A stretch of 64,000 nt of DNA from a virus: positions 31,587-95,586 of IMG/VR virus record IMGVR_UViG_3300044716_000844, one strand, 5' to 3'. A program made the translations under genes and the position numbers. Below the pieces are notes generated by a model. It ran no database searches, was not told the DNA's origin, and saw only the letters and a program-made list of their open reading frames with translations. The first letter of the stretch is position 1. The number at the start of each line of letters is the position of its first letter. Below, one piece after another: positions 8,911 through 18,605 of the stretch.

Positions 8911-9876
8911 ATGCCAGTTACAATCAATGGAACAACAGGTATTGCTGGAGCAAACGGCTCTGCTACCACTCCAGCCGTGCAGGGCGGGGACAATAACACT
9001 GGTATCTTCTTCCCAGCAGCTGACACAATTGCTTTTGCTGAGGGTGGGTCCGAGGTCGCGCGGTTTGACAGTAGCGGGAACCTTGTTATTGGTACGACTA
9101 CCGCACTCAAAAGATTGACTACTGCTAGTAGTACTGATGGCGAAGGTATTGCCATTTGGAATCCAAGTACAGGTGCCACCACCGCCAAAAACACAAACCT
9201 CGCATTCTATTCAACAGACACTGTTGGTACAACAAAAGAAACTGCTAGTATTATTACGGTTCTTGCTGATAGTAACGCTGTCAACAGTGCCCTTTCTTTT
9301 AGAACAAGAGGGTCTGACTCTAATACAGAACGCATGAGGATCGCCTCTACTGGTGATATAACTCAACTTAACGCTACATCTGGGGCTGGTGCTATTGTAG
9401 GCGAACAGACGTTCCGCCGGACGGCTGATGGAACTGCAATTGGACCTGCTATCGCTGACTTCTTTGGTGCTACTTCGGCGATATCATTAGAAGCATTGTC
9501 AGTTTACGAGATCATAGCTTATCTAGTGTTTACGAAAACTACTGCCGGCACGATTACCCTTACTATGGCTGCATCATCTGCGCAGAATCGTATGGCAGGA
9601 ATTTATATAGGATCGCCTCTAACTGGTATTGGTGCAGGCAGCCCACAGTGGGGCTCTGCAGGATCACAAGGAGCCACTACAGCCCCGTTTGTCACAACTG
9701 GTTCTCTTACTACTGGAGTTAACCATGTATTCCAATTAAATATGCAAGTACAAACGATACTTACATCAAGCTGGAGATTACAAATTACTAGCTCTGCTGG
9801 TACTGTAACACCTTTAGCTGGTTCATATTACACCGTGAAGAAGATTAGCGCCACAACCGGCACGTTTGTATCATAA
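8911..9876 (+). CDS. Tail fibre protein (321 aa)
   Basis: Starts MPVTINGTTGIAGANGSA, the classic opening of phage fibre and structural proteins, with GGAATG 11 bp upstream. It contains a NTGIFFPAADTIAFAEGG block and a NTERMRIASTGD block, both widespread fibre-shaft modules, then a globular C-terminal part (about residues 155-321) that begins GEQTFRRTADGTAIGP. It is part of the set of interchangeable fibre genes. Which tail appendage it belongs to is not resolvable here. Confidence 0.8.
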   Translation: MPVTINGTTGIAGANGSATTPAVQGGDNNTGIFFPAADTIAFAEGGSEVARFDSSGNLVIGTTTALKRLTTASSTDGEGIAIWNPSTGATTAKNTNLAFYSTDTVGTTKETASIITVLADSNAVNSALSFRTRGSDSNTERMRIASTGDITQLNATSGAGAIVGEQTFRRTADGTAIGPAIADFFGATSAISLEALSVYEIIAYLVFTKTTAGTITLTMAASSAQNRMAGIYIGSPLTGIGAGSPQWGSAGSQGATTAPFVTTGSLTTGVNHVFQLNMQVQTILTSSWRLQITSSAGTVTPLAGSYYTVKKISATTGTFVS

Positions 9877-9885
9877 GGAATAATC

Positions 9886-11559
9886 ATGCCAATCAATTTT
9901 CCAAATACACCAGCAACAAATGACGTGTATCTCGCTCCAAACGGGATCGAATACATTTACACAGGTGCTAAGTGGACGCCCTTTAAACCGGTTGAGCCAA
10001 CAATTGGTGTAATCACTGCTTCGAGCCAACTAGACCTGTCTGCAGGTGGTACAAACCAAAACGTCGTGATCTCTCCATCTGGTTCTGGCAATATTCAACT
10101 TGCTGGAAATGTTGGCATCGGCACCATCACTCCAGCGACCAAGATGGAAGTTTCAGGCGATACGTCTCTCGCCTGCGTCTTTACGGCCACGGTCACGGAC
10201 ACAACCCTTGACGTAACCGCAGTCTCCAGCGGCGCTTTGGCTGTCGGTCAGTATCTGGGTTCTGCAAACGGTCGCGTCCGCATCACTGCGCTCGGCACGG
10301 GTACGGGTGGTGTCGGTACCTACACCATCGACACCAACCAGAATGGTCTTACGTTCAACAGAAGCTACGTTGCTGACCCCACGACAACGCGCTTGGGGAA
10401 CTCGCAGGCATCCATTTTCTCTAACATGCCACACGGGACGCTCGAGTTTGCTTCGGGTGTATCTACCGCCGGGCCGCGGGCCTACATTCAGGCTCAGGTG
10501 GGGCCAAGTACCCTCCCGACCCAGCTGGCAACTATGCTTTTCGGCGTCGGGGCCAATAACGGGGCTGCTCCTCCAAGAACTGCACTGAGCCTTGCTGCAA
10601 CAGGCAGCTTGTTCCCAAGCGGCATATCCCTCGGTCAACCGTCTCTATCTCCACGCAATCTGAACATCGCCCCGGCTACGATTGTATTTGGCGGTCGTTC
10701 CCAGTCCATCTACACGTCAGGTGCCAGCCTTTCCAGCCTCAACTTCAGCACCAGCTACATCGACGCCAGCGTGGAGACCACTGCCGCCTACGGCCAGATC
10801 GGCTACGTCGTAGACAGCTCGATCACCTCGGGCCAGCTCCCGGCGAACTTCTACATCCAGACTCGCAACTCTGGTGGCGTACTAGCTGAACGCTTCCGTA
10901 TCACTGCCACCGGCGATGTAGGTATTGGCACAACATTACCGACTGAAAAACTGGAAGTAGCTGGTAATATCCAAGCAATCGTCAATGGAGGAGCCTCATC
11001 TGTCCTCGCAGTGTCTGGAACATCAACAGACTACTCTTTTCTTCGTCTTCGTCAGACGGCTACAGAAAGTCGCATCGAGAGTGCTGCTGTCGGAACTGGT
11101 ACGGCCTCTCCTATTACATTTTTTGCTGGTGCCAGTGAACGATTACGTATCGCCTTGGCCGGGCAGCTAGGCATCGGCGGGGAGAACTATGGTACGTCGG
11201 GCCAAGTGCTGACATCTGGTGGACCAAGCGCAGCACCGAGTTGGACTACATTGTCATCAGCAGCTCCAACAACTGCTCAAGTTGGTACTGCCACGGCGGG
11301 TTTAGCGGTTGGTGATGTTGGTTCTTATGCACTCCTTTGGCATAATACTACTGCCGCAGAAACTCCAGGGACCACCGTTGCAGGATCAACCCTGCGCTAT
11401 GCTAGTACTACCACAGATGCAACAAACCCACTCGTCGGCTATGGCCCAACAGCTCCCGCTGGTACTTGGAGATGTATGGGCCATACCGCGGTGCAAGGCG
11501 GGGGCACCGCTTATGCATTCACCATATCAAACGTAACAGTCTGGTTAAGGATATCTTAA
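9886..11559 (+). CDS. Tail fibre protein, mosaic (557 aa)
   Basis: Starts MPINFPNTPATNDVY 9 bp after the previous gene (AAGGAATAATC leader). The N-terminus has the PxxxGxxxxYxGxxWxP baseplate-fibre type module (NGIEYIYTGAKWTPFKP). Two chaperone-like fibre motifs VGIGT..P..K.EV.G occur near residues 80 and 345. Between about 10150 and 10870 the DNA is clearly more GC-rich, with C/G third positions, than either flank, so a fibre segment has been swapped in from another source. The end (VWLRIS) closes a small tip domain. Confidence 0.8.
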   Translation: MPINFPNTPATNDVYLAPNGIEYIYTGAKWTPFKPVEPTIGVITASSQLDLSAGGTNQNVVISPSGSGNIQLAGNVGIGTITPATKMEVSGDTSLACVFTATVTDTTLDVTAVSSGALAVGQYLGSANGRVRITALGTGTGGVGTYTIDTNQNGLTFNRSYVADPTTTRLGNSQASIFSNMPHGTLEFASGVSTAGPRAYIQAQVGPSTLPTQLATMLFGVGANNGAAPPRTALSLAATGSLFPSGISLGQPSLSPRNLNIAPATIVFGGRSQSIYTSGASLSSLNFSTSYIDASVETTAAYGQIGYVVDSSITSGQLPANFYIQTRNSGGVLAERFRITATGDVGIGTTLPTEKLEVAGNIQAIVNGGASSVLAVSGTSTDYSFLRLRQTATESRIESAAVGTGTASPITFFAGASERLRIALAGQLGIGGENYGTSGQVLTSGGPSAAPSWTTLSSAAPTTAQVGTATAGLAVGDVGSYALLWHNTTAAETPGTTVAGSTLRYASTTTDATNPLVGYGPTAPAGTWRCMGHTAVQGGGTAYAFTISNVTVWLRIS

Positions 11560-11560
11560 T

Positions 11561-11962
11561 ATGAATTATAGAAACGCAAAAAAATTAGCAAATAATCGCA
11601 TAGACTGTGAGATCGAACATGAGAAATTCGGGTGGATACCGTTCACCTGCGATCCTAACGACACTGGGGCCTTGTTTGATGCTGCTGCGCTTCACGCTAC
11701 GATGGATGCAGACCCTGCGACCGAAGCTTATGTTCCGCCAACGCAAGCAGAGCTTGATGCGGCAGCAGGCGCTGCAGTGAGGGTGCAACGGGACTACCTG
11801 CTGTCAGCAGAGGTTGACCCTATCGTCAGCAACCCTCTCCGTTGGGCCGATCTAAGCGCAGAGAAGCAGGCCGAGTGGACCGCATATCGCCGCGCGCTGC
11901 TCGACATCACAGTGCAGTCGGGCTTCCCGCACTCAGTAATCTGGCCCATCAAACCAGAGTAA
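11561..11962 (+). CDS. Tail fibre assembly chaperone-like protein
   Basis: Starts one base after the fibre stop. The C-terminal half has the pattern RDYLLSAEVDPI...SAEKQAEWTAYRRALLDI followed by GFP and WP..P, which is the hallmark of the small phage tail assembly chaperones found right after fibre genes in many phages. These help fold or trimerise the preceding fibre. The 3' two-thirds is GC-rich like the imported segment of the upstream gene, so fibre and chaperone may have been acquired together. Confidence 0.75.
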   Translation: MNYRNAKKLANNRIDCEIEHEKFGWIPFTCDPNDTGALFDAAALHATMDADPATEAYVPPTQAELDAAAGAAVRVQRDYLLSAEVDPIVSNPLRWADLSAEKQAEWTAYRRALLDITVQSGFPHSVIWPIKPE

Positions 11963-11971
11963 AACTATTGT

Positions 11972-11979
11972 TATAAATA
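11972..11979 (+). promoter_or_regulatory. Late promoter for neck operon
   Basis: TATAAATA octamer, the T4-type late promoter recognised by gp55-RNA polymerase, 32 bp before the gp13 ATG. The leader contains a TTCATCAAAGGA Shine-Dalgarno block shared with other late genes here. Confidence 0.8.
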
Positions 11980-12010
11980 TCTAATAGATATTCATCAAAG
12001 GATCTGTCCC

Positions 12011-12751
12011 ATGGCACAACCAACGACTAGAGCAGAATTTAAAGAGTGGTGCCTACGTAAGTTAGGTAAGCCTGTTATTGAAATCAACGTTGATGACGAT
12101 CAGATCGATGATCGTATCGACGAAGCGCTCACGTATTACTGGGACTATCACTTCGATGGTACCGAAAAGATGTATGTCAAGCGCCAGGTCACTCAACAAG
12201 ATAAAGATAACGGATATGTTCCAGTCGCAGATAATATCATTGGTGTTGTAAACTTGTTCCCGATTCAAGGTAATTTGACCGGGTCCGGTATTTTTAGCGC
12301 GACATATCAATTTGTTCTGAACAACCTCCATGACTTTGTTAACTATGATCTAATCAACTATTATATGTCTTTCCAGTATCTTGCGTTCATGCAAGAGATT
12401 CTAACTGGGCGTCAACCTATTCGCTATAATCGTCATATGAACAAATTATACATCGATATGAATAAAGACAAGATTGAAGTGGGAGACTTTATTGTATACG
12501 AATGCTATCAGGTTGTAGACCCTGCGGTGTATACAGATGTTTGGAAAGATCGTTGGTTGCAGAACTATGCAACAGCAAAGATCAAGTATCAGTGGGGTTC
12601 AAACCTCACGAAATTCATCGGAATGAATTTACCAGGAAACGTTCAATTCAACGGCGAGAGAATTCTTCAAGACGCTCAAGAAGAAATCCAGAGAATGGAA
12701 CAAGAGATGATTAGCTCATACTCACTTCCTGTCCATGACCTTGTAGGATAA
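12011..12751 (+). CDS. 13: Neck protein gp13
   Basis: The product is 246 aa and begins MAQPTTRAEFKEWCLRKLG followed by PVIEINVDDDQIDDRIDEAL, the typical start of gp13 homologues in marine T4-like phages; T4 gp13 is somewhat longer (309 aa). gp13 is a head-completion/neck protein that, with gp14, closes the filled head and forms the tail attachment site. It is first in the late run gp13-14-15-16-17 behind a TATAAATA promoter, and the next gene starts 4 bp later. Confidence 0.9.
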   Translation: MAQPTTRAEFKEWCLRKLGKPVIEINVDDDQIDDRIDEALTYYWDYHFDGTEKMYVKRQVTQQDKDNGYVPVADNIIGVVNLFPIQGNLTGSGIFSATYQFVLNNLHDFVNYDLINYYMSFQYLAFMQEILTGRQPIRYNRHMNKLYIDMNKDKIEVGDFIVYECYQVVDPAVYTDVWKDRWLQNYATAKIKYQWGSNLTKFIGMNLPGNVQFNGERILQDAQEEIQRMEQEMISSYSLPVHDLVG

Positions 12752-12755
12752 TGAA

Positions 12756-13415
12756 GTGGCTACAAATTTTTACTTCAACAACTTTACGAACTCGGGTGAG
12801 CAACGTCTTATTGAAGACTTGATCATTGAAAGCATTCGTATCCATGGTATTGATGTATGGTACATCCCGCATAAGTTCGGAGCTCTTGATGATCTCTTAA
12901 ACGAAGATGATCTTCCTTACTACGATGATGCTTATATGGTTGAAATGTACATCAAGAATGTCGAAGGATTCCAGGGTGACGGCGACTTCTTGAGCAAGTT
13001 TGGTCTACAGATCAATGACTCAATGACTCTTACAATCTCGATGAGAAAGTTTCTTGAAGATGTTGCGTTGTTTAACGAAAAGGTTAGACCAAACGAAGGC
13101 GATCTGATCTACTTCCCGCTCAACAATAAGATCTTTGAGATTAAACACGTTGAGCATGAAGCGATCTTCTATCAAATGGGTTCGCTTCAGACGTATGATC
13201 TTCGTGTTGAACTCTTTGAATACTCAAACGAAAGATTCAATACTGGTATTCTAGAGATTGATACTTGGGCGAATCAGTTCAAGACGACTTCGAATACTTC
13301 GATTCAGGCAATTGATCTGTTTGATCCTCTTGCAGATAACTTTACGATTGAGACTGAGGCAAACACTATTCTAGATTTTACCGAGGCAAATCCATTCGGG
13401 GATGATATCTACTAA
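12756..13415 (+). CDS. 14: Neck protein gp14
   Basis: 219 aa, starting at GTG (MATNFYFNNFTNSGEQ), which keeps the conserved N-terminus of exo-T4 gp14 proteins; no ATG is available nearby in this frame. gp14 joins gp13 in the neck that links the packaged head to the tail. Its stop TAATG overlaps the gp15 start, consistent with coupled translation. The order gp13-gp14-gp15 supports the call. Confidence 0.88.
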   Translation: MATNFYFNNFTNSGEQRLIEDLIIESIRIHGIDVWYIPHKFGALDDLLNEDDLPYYDDAYMVEMYIKNVEGFQGDGDFLSKFGLQINDSMTLTISMRKFLEDVALFNEKVRPNEGDLIYFPLNNKIFEIKHVEHEAIFYQMGSLQTYDLRVELFEYSNERFNTGILEIDTWANQFKTTSNTSIQAIDLFDPLADNFTIETEANTILDFTEANPFGDDIY

Positions 13416-14218
13416 TGTTCGGTACTCAATTTTACAATCAAACAACTCGTCGGTACGTAGCAATATTTGGTACGCTCTTCAATGATATTACAATTGATAG
13501 AAGAGACTCGAATGGTGCAGTCGTTCAAGCAATGAAGGTGCCATTAAACTACGGGCCAATGGAACGATTCCTTGCTCGGATTCAGCAAGATCCTGACCTT
13601 ACTGCTCCAGCGATTCGACTCCCTCGTATGTCATTTGAAATGGTATCGATGTCTTACGATCCAGAACGTAAGCTAACTCCTACGACGTACTCTGTAAAGG
13701 GTATAGCGAATAACGATAGCGCAGTAAAGACTCAATATACTCCTGCTCCGTACGACCTCGAATTTCAACTGAATATTATGGTCAAGTATGCAGAAGATGG
13801 CACAAAGATCATCGAACAGATCCTTCCATTCTTTAAACCGGAGTTTACTGTTACTGCGAGATTAGTTGATGGAATGGATGTTCTTGTGGATATTCCCATT
13901 GTACTTAATTCAATAAACGTTGAGGACACGTATGAGGGGTCTTATGAAGAAAGACGTGCTATCATATGGACACTTAACTTTACGCTAAAGGGCTATTACT
14001 ATGGACCAGTCACTCAGCGCAAGATTATTAAGTTTGCGAATACTGACATTTACTCTACAATGGCTGCGACTGATCCTATTTCGAGAGTCATAGTTCGACC
14101 GGGCTTAACCGCAAATGGCCAGCCTACAACAGATATTAATCAAACTGTAGCTTATTCTGCTATTAACATAGATGATGATTGGGACTACATAGTGCAAATA
14201 GTGGATCCAAATGACTAA
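13415..14218 (+). CDS. 15: Tail sheath stabiliser gp15
   Basis: 267 aa, close to T4 gp15 (272 aa). The sequence MFGTQFYNQTTRRYVAIFG with the following FNDITIDR resembles gp15, the hexameric terminator that caps the finished tail tube and sheath and docks to the neck. It overlaps gp14 by one base and the terminase small subunit by 8 bases, as expected in the neck-terminase operon. Confidence 0.88.
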   Translation: MFGTQFYNQTTRRYVAIFGTLFNDITIDRRDSNGAVVQAMKVPLNYGPMERFLARIQQDPDLTAPAIRLPRMSFEMVSMSYDPERKLTPTTYSVKGIANNDSAVKTQYTPAPYDLEFQLNIMVKYAEDGTKIIEQILPFFKPEFTVTARLVDGMDVLVDIPIVLNSINVEDTYEGSYEERRAIIWTLNFTLKGYYYGPVTQRKIIKFANTDIYSTMAATDPISRVIVRPGLTANGQPTTDINQTVAYSAINIDDDWDYIVQIVDPND

Positions 14219-14723
14219 AGATGTGCTTGGAAAGTATCTCGGATTGCCTCCTATTGGCGCAGTTGAAGATGCCGAAATTGTTGAAGATAAACCTATCGTG
14301 AAAAAGATGTCACCTGATGCTTCTCACCTTTCAAAGAAGCTATCATCGAATCTTCCAAAGGAACCAGAGAAACCTTTGACACGCAGTGAACAGGCTGAGA
14401 ATGATTACGACTATGCTCGTGAGAACATGTACAACGTAATTGAAAAGGGAACTAGCGCGCTTGAAGATCTACTTGGTGTAGCTACTCAATCACAGCACCC
14501 TCGTGCTTACGAGGTATTAGCTACGACGATGAAAACTCTTGTTGATGCTAATAAAGAACTTGTTCAACTATCAAAGAAAAAAGTTGAAGAAGAAAAGAAT
14601 AATGATGAACCTCAGAGTGGATCTGGTGGTAACGTGACAAATAACAATCTATTCGTCGGTACTACGCATGATCTGCTGAAGGTTTTAGCGGACATGAGGA
14701 AAAATGGACAACCAAACTCCTAA
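14211..14723 (+). CDS. 16: Terminase small subunit gp16
   Basis: 170 aa, about the size of T4 gp16 (164 aa). The middle (residues about 60-130) is a long helical region (SEQAENDYDYARENMYNVIE, then LLGVATQSQHPRAYEVLATT) like the oligomerising coiled core of small terminases. The tail is Asn-rich. It binds concatemeric DNA and regulates the gp17 motor. It overlaps gp17 by 20 bp. Confidence 0.85.
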   Translation: MTKDVLGKYLGLPPIGAVEDAEIVEDKPIVKKMSPDASHLSKKLSSNLPKEPEKPLTRSEQAENDYDYARENMYNVIEKGTSALEDLLGVATQSQHPRAYEVLATTMKTLVDANKELVQLSKKKVEEEKNNDEPQSGSGGNVTNNNLFVGTTHDLLKVLADMRKNGQPNS

Positions 14724-16341
14724 ATCAGAGAAGGGTTACTTAGGTAATAACCTTCTTAAACGCATTGGTCAAGAACAAAATTGGACTTCTGAGCAACTAG
14801 CTGAAATGGCTAAGTGTATGATGGATCCTATTTACTTTGCTGAGAATTACATTAAAATTGTACATGTTGACCGTGGTTTGATTCCTCTTCAGATGTATGA
14901 TTACCAGAAAGATATCGCTACGAAGATCTTCAACAGTCGTCGTGTCGCTGTACTTACTGCACGTCAGGCTGGTAAGACTACTACTGCAGTCGCTATCATT
15001 CTACACTATATCATCTTTAATGAACACAAAAATGTTGGTATTCTTTCAAATAAAGGCGAAGGTTCAAAGGAAGTTCTTGAGCGTATTAAGTTAGCATACG
15101 AAAATTTACCGAAGTGGATGCAGCACGGAATCCTTGAATGGAATAAGAACTCAATTGAACTTGAGAACGGATGTAAGATCTACGCAGGTACAACCACATC
15201 AAGCTCAATTCGTGGTAAGTCAATTGCTTTCCTTTACATTGACGAATGTGCTTTCGTAGAAGGATACGATGAATTCTTCGCTTCAGTTTATCCTACTATC
15301 TCATCTGGTACTGAAACTAAGCTACTCATGACTTCTACACCAAATGGTCTCAATCACTTCTTCAAGATCTGTGAAGGTGCAAAGCAAGGTACAAATGGTT
15401 ATCAATACACCGAAGTTACATGGGATCTTGTACCTGGTCGTGGTGAGGCATGGAAGCAAGAGACTCTTGAAGCACTGAACTTCGACCAAGAGAAGTTCGC
15501 GCAAGAATATGAGTGTCAGTTCCTTGGTTCATCTGGTACTCTTATCGACGGTGCAACGCTCAAGTATCTTCAGTCAGCATATCGAGAACCATTACACGAG
15601 TCACAAGGCCTTGCGCTTTACGAGAGACCTGAAAAAGGAAAGACTTATGTATGTATTGCTGACGTCTCTCGTGGAAAGGGATTAGACTATTCAGCATTCC
15701 ATATTATTGATGTATCGAGTATGCCGTATAAACAAGTAGCAAGATACCGCAATAATTACGTAACACCTGTTGATTATGCAGATGTTATTTTTAGAACAAC
15801 TAAATCATATAATGATGCCTACGTACTTATCGAAATCAACGACATTGGTGGTCAAGTTTCTGATACTCTGCACTTTGACTTCGAGGTTGAAACACTGTTA
15901 TATACTGAATCTGCTGGTAGATCGGGTAAACGAATCTCAGGCGGTTTTGGATCAAACGTAGATAAAGGTATTCGTACGACCAAACAAGTAAAAGCGATGG
16001 GTTGTTCTGTTTTAAAACTGTTGTGCGAACAGAAACAACTCCAGGTTGTAGACTTCAATACGATCAACGAACTATCGACGTTCTCACGTAGAGGAGTTTC
16101 TTATGAAGCAGAAGCAGGATGCCATGACGATCTGGTCATGGGCTTAGTTCTGTTTTCATGGTTAACTACACAAACATTCTTTAAAGAGATTACCGATATT
16201 AATACTATGATGAGGCTTCGAGAAAAAACTGATGAACAAATTATGGATGAGTTGCTGCCATTTGGTTTAACCTATGACGATATTGAGCATGTAGAAGAAG
16301 TAAGGATGCCGTCGAGAGACGCGTGGCTAAGTGATTGGTAA
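14704..16341 (+). CDS. 17: Terminase large subunit gp17
   Basis: 545 aa packaging motor and headful nuclease. Walker A ARQAGKT is at residues 86-92, Walker B LYIDECAF at 177-184, the ATPase coupling motif MTSTPNG at 209-215, and the RNase H-like nuclease domain starts with CIADVSRGKG containing catalytic Asp 320. T4 gp17 is 610 aa; no intein or intron interrupts it. Starts with ATG 14704 inside the end of gp16 (GAGGAAAAATG). Confidence 0.95.
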   Translation: MDNQTPKSEKGYLGNNLLKRIGQEQNWTSEQLAEMAKCMMDPIYFAENYIKIVHVDRGLIPLQMYDYQKDIATKIFNSRRVAVLTARQAGKTTTAVAIILHYIIFNEHKNVGILSNKGEGSKEVLERIKLAYENLPKWMQHGILEWNKNSIELENGCKIYAGTTTSSSIRGKSIAFLYIDECAFVEGYDEFFASVYPTISSGTETKLLMTSTPNGLNHFFKICEGAKQGTNGYQYTEVTWDLVPGRGEAWKQETLEALNFDQEKFAQEYECQFLGSSGTLIDGATLKYLQSAYREPLHESQGLALYERPEKGKTYVCIADVSRGKGLDYSAFHIIDVSSMPYKQVARYRNNYVTPVDYADVIFRTTKSYNDAYVLIEINDIGGQVSDTLHFDFEVETLLYTESAGRSGKRISGGFGSNVDKGIRTTKQVKAMGCSVLKLLCEQKQLQVVDFNTINELSTFSRRGVSYEAEAGCHDDLVMGLVLFSWLTTQTFFKEITDINTMMRLREKTDEQIMDELLPFGLTYDDIEHVEEVRMPSRDAWLSDW

Positions 16342-16351
16342 TTACTATTCT

Positions 16352-16359
16352 TATAAATA
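16352..16359 (+). promoter_or_regulatory. Late promoter for tail sheath
   Basis: TATAAATA, 47 bp before the gp18 ATG, in the short gap after gp17. The leader ends in AAAAGGAGATAAC, a strong Shine-Dalgarno. Confidence 0.8.
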
Positions 16360-16405
16360 GAAAGAACAATTCTCTAAAATAATGCTCACAAAAGGAGATA
16401 ACAAT

Positions 16406-17983
16406 ATGGCATTTCAACTAAGTCCAGGAATCAATGTATCTGAAATTGATTTAACAACAGTTGTGCCTGCGGTGTCGTCTACAACCGGCGCAATTGCTGG
16501 TGTTTTCACATGGGGTCCAACTGATGTTGCAACATTGGTTACGTCAGAGACTGATCTAGTAAATCGTTTTGGTAAGCCAGTAATCGGCTTTAACGAAGAA
16601 ACATTTTTTACTGCTGCAGACTTTCTAGCATATGGTAATTCATTATACGTTGTACGTATATCAAGCGGTAATACCGCAACAACCGCTGTTGGATCTCCGG
16701 TTGGTGCTGGAGTAACAGCAAAGCACAAAGGAACTTACGGTAATAGTCTAGCAATTGCAGTAGTTGGTTCATCTGGTGCTGCACTGTCAAACGCAGGCGC
16801 GGCTGCTGCTGCAGCTAAGCTACGTACACCAGCTACTGGTACCTATAACGTAATCGTTATGGATACTACTGCTAACGTTGCACTAGAAGCGTATGAGTCA
16901 CTTTCTACAACGAGTACTGCGAAAAACGCTGATGGCTCCACTAACTATATTACAGAAGTAATTAGTCAAAAGTCTAAGTACATTGTTGCTCCTGCTGACG
17001 TCTCAGTCGCTATTGCTGGTGTTGGAGCATCTGCATCCATATACGCAGCTCTTTCTGGTGGAACAAACGGTTTAGACGAGAGTTCTTTATCTGTAGGCGC
17101 ACTACAAGCTGGATATGCCCTATTCGCTTCTCCAGAAGATATTGATGTTTCACTTATTCTTGCCGGAGAAGCTAGAGGTACTGGAAACGGTACAGAGCTT
17201 GCAAACTGGATTGCTGACAACGTTGTTAGCGTAAGAAAAGATTGTGTACTCTTCGTTTCTCCAGAAAAAGCAGACGTAGTAAACAATGCTGGCAACGAAG
17301 TTACAGCAGTGAAAGCTTTCTCAGATGCACTACGCGATTCCTCATATATCGTTCTTGACTCTGGTTACAAGTACCGTTATGACCGTTACAACGACGTTTA
17401 CATTCACACACCTTTGAATGGTGATGTCGCTGGTCTTTGCGCAAGAACTGATACCACACGTGATCCATGGTTCTCCCCTGCTGGATATAGCAGAGGTAAC
17501 ATCAAGAACATCATTAAGCTAGCTTTCAATCCAAATAAGGCTCAGCGCGATGAACTTTACAAAAACTCGATCAACCCGATTATTACTCAACCGGGTCAAG
17601 GTACGATCTTGTTTGGAGATAAGACTCACTTGAATCAATCTTCAGCGTTTGACCGTATTAATGTACGTCGTCTATTCATTGTGCTTGAGAAAGCAATCTC
17701 TCGTGCATCACGCTCAACTCTCTTTGAATTCAACGACGAATTTACTCGCGCACAATTCAGAAACCTAATCGAGCCATTCCTTCGCGACGTACAGGGCCGC
17801 AGAGGTATCTTCGACTTTAAAGTAGTTTGCGACGAAACAAATAACACATCAGAGGTTATCGATCGCAATGAATTTATCGGCGATATCTATATTAAGCCAG
17901 CACGTTCAATCAACTTCATTCAACTTAACTTTATCGCTGTTAGAAGCGGTGTTGAGTTTGAAGAAATCATTGGTCAGCGCTAA
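16406..17983 (+). CDS. 18: Tail sheath protein gp18
   Basis: 525 aa, start chosen at ATG 16406 (MAFQLSPGINVSEIDLTT) because it follows AAAAGGAGATAAC; an upstream ATG at 16382 lacks this. The N-terminus with SPGINVSEIDLT and the C-terminal RGVRSFNFI-like end (PARSINFIQLNFIAVRSGV) are typical of gp18, whose contraction drives the tube through the envelope. T4 gp18 is 659 aa; the shorter length fits the exo-T4 form lacking a surface domain. Confidence 0.93.
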   Translation: MAFQLSPGINVSEIDLTTVVPAVSSTTGAIAGVFTWGPTDVATLVTSETDLVNRFGKPVIGFNEETFFTAADFLAYGNSLYVVRISSGNTATTAVGSPVGAGVTAKHKGTYGNSLAIAVVGSSGAALSNAGAAAAAAKLRTPATGTYNVIVMDTTANVALEAYESLSTTSTAKNADGSTNYITEVISQKSKYIVAPADVSVAIAGVGASASIYAALSGGTNGLDESSLSVGALQAGYALFASPEDIDVSLILAGEARGTGNGTELANWIADNVVSVRKDCVLFVSPEKADVVNNAGNEVTAVKAFSDALRDSSYIVLDSGYKYRYDRYNDVYIHTPLNGDVAGLCARTDTTRDPWFSPAGYSRGNIKNIIKLAFNPNKAQRDELYKNSINPIITQPGQGTILFGDKTHLNQSSAFDRINVRRLFIVLEKAISRASRSTLFEFNDEFTRAQFRNLIEPFLRDVQGRRGIFDFKVVCDETNNTSEVIDRNEFIGDIYIKPARSINFIQLNFIAVRSGVEFEEIIGQR

Positions 17984-17985
17984 GG

Positions 17986-17993
17986 TATAAATA
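17986..17993 (+). promoter_or_regulatory. Late promoter for tail tube
   Basis: TATAAATA directly after the gp18 stop, 21 bp before the gp19 ATG; the leader holds AGAAGGAGA. Confidence 0.75.
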
Positions 17994-18014
17994 TCAGAAA
18001 GAAGGAGATAAAAA

Positions 18015-18569
18015 ATGGCTTTCAATATTAATGACCTTAGATCACAACTAACATTTGGAGGAGCGAAGACTACGCTCTTCCAAGTGCAGATCACGAACCC
18101 GATCAACGGTATCGCTGATATTAAAGTTCCGTTCATGGTTAAAGCAGCTCAGCTTCCAGGTTCTACTCTTGGTAACATCGAAGTTCCATACTTTGGCCGT
18201 AAGATTAAGATTGCTGGAGACAGAACGTTTGAACCATGGACTGTTACTGTAATCAATGACGAAGACTTCCTTGTCAGAAATGCTATGGAGTCTTGGATGT
18301 CGGCGATTAACTCACACCAAGGTAACTTAACTGCACTTGGTAGCGCATCGCCACTTCAGTATAAGACTCAAGCACAAATCACACAGTTCTCTAAGACTGG
18401 TGTTCCACTTCGTGTATACAACTTTAACGGCCTATTCCCAACTGAAGTATCACCTATCGATATGTCATGGGAAGACACTGACCGTATTGAAGAATTCAGC
18501 GTAACGTTCCAGTACGATTGGTGGGATATTAATGGTGGAATTACTGGGGATGCTGGCACTCGTGCTTAA
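18015..18569 (+). CDS. 19: Tail tube protein gp19
   Basis: 184 aa (T4 gp19: 163 aa). The pattern INDLRSQLTFGGAKTTLFQV, PGSTLGNIEVPYFGRKIKIAG and the terminal FSVTFQYDWWDI matches tail tube proteins, which stack as hexamers inside the sheath. It follows gp18 with its own late promoter. A related smaller protein lies at 25151-25642. Confidence 0.92.
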   Translation: MAFNINDLRSQLTFGGAKTTLFQVQITNPINGIADIKVPFMVKAAQLPGSTLGNIEVPYFGRKIKIAGDRTFEPWTVTVINDEDFLVRNAMESWMSAINSHQGNLTALGSASPLQYKTQAQITQFSKTGVPLRVYNFNGLFPTEVSPIDMSWEDTDRIEEFSVTFQYDWWDINGGITGDAGTRA

Positions 18570-18605
18570 TAGCTAAGCCAGTAACCACAGGAAAAGGAAT
18601 TTATA

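Noticed and set aside
10153-10638. 161-codon open frame on the - strand inside the tail fibre gene
   Set aside because: It mirrors the GC-rich part of the fibre gene, where opposite-strand stops are rare. Composition is Arg/Ser-rich junk and there is no promoter or ribosome site.
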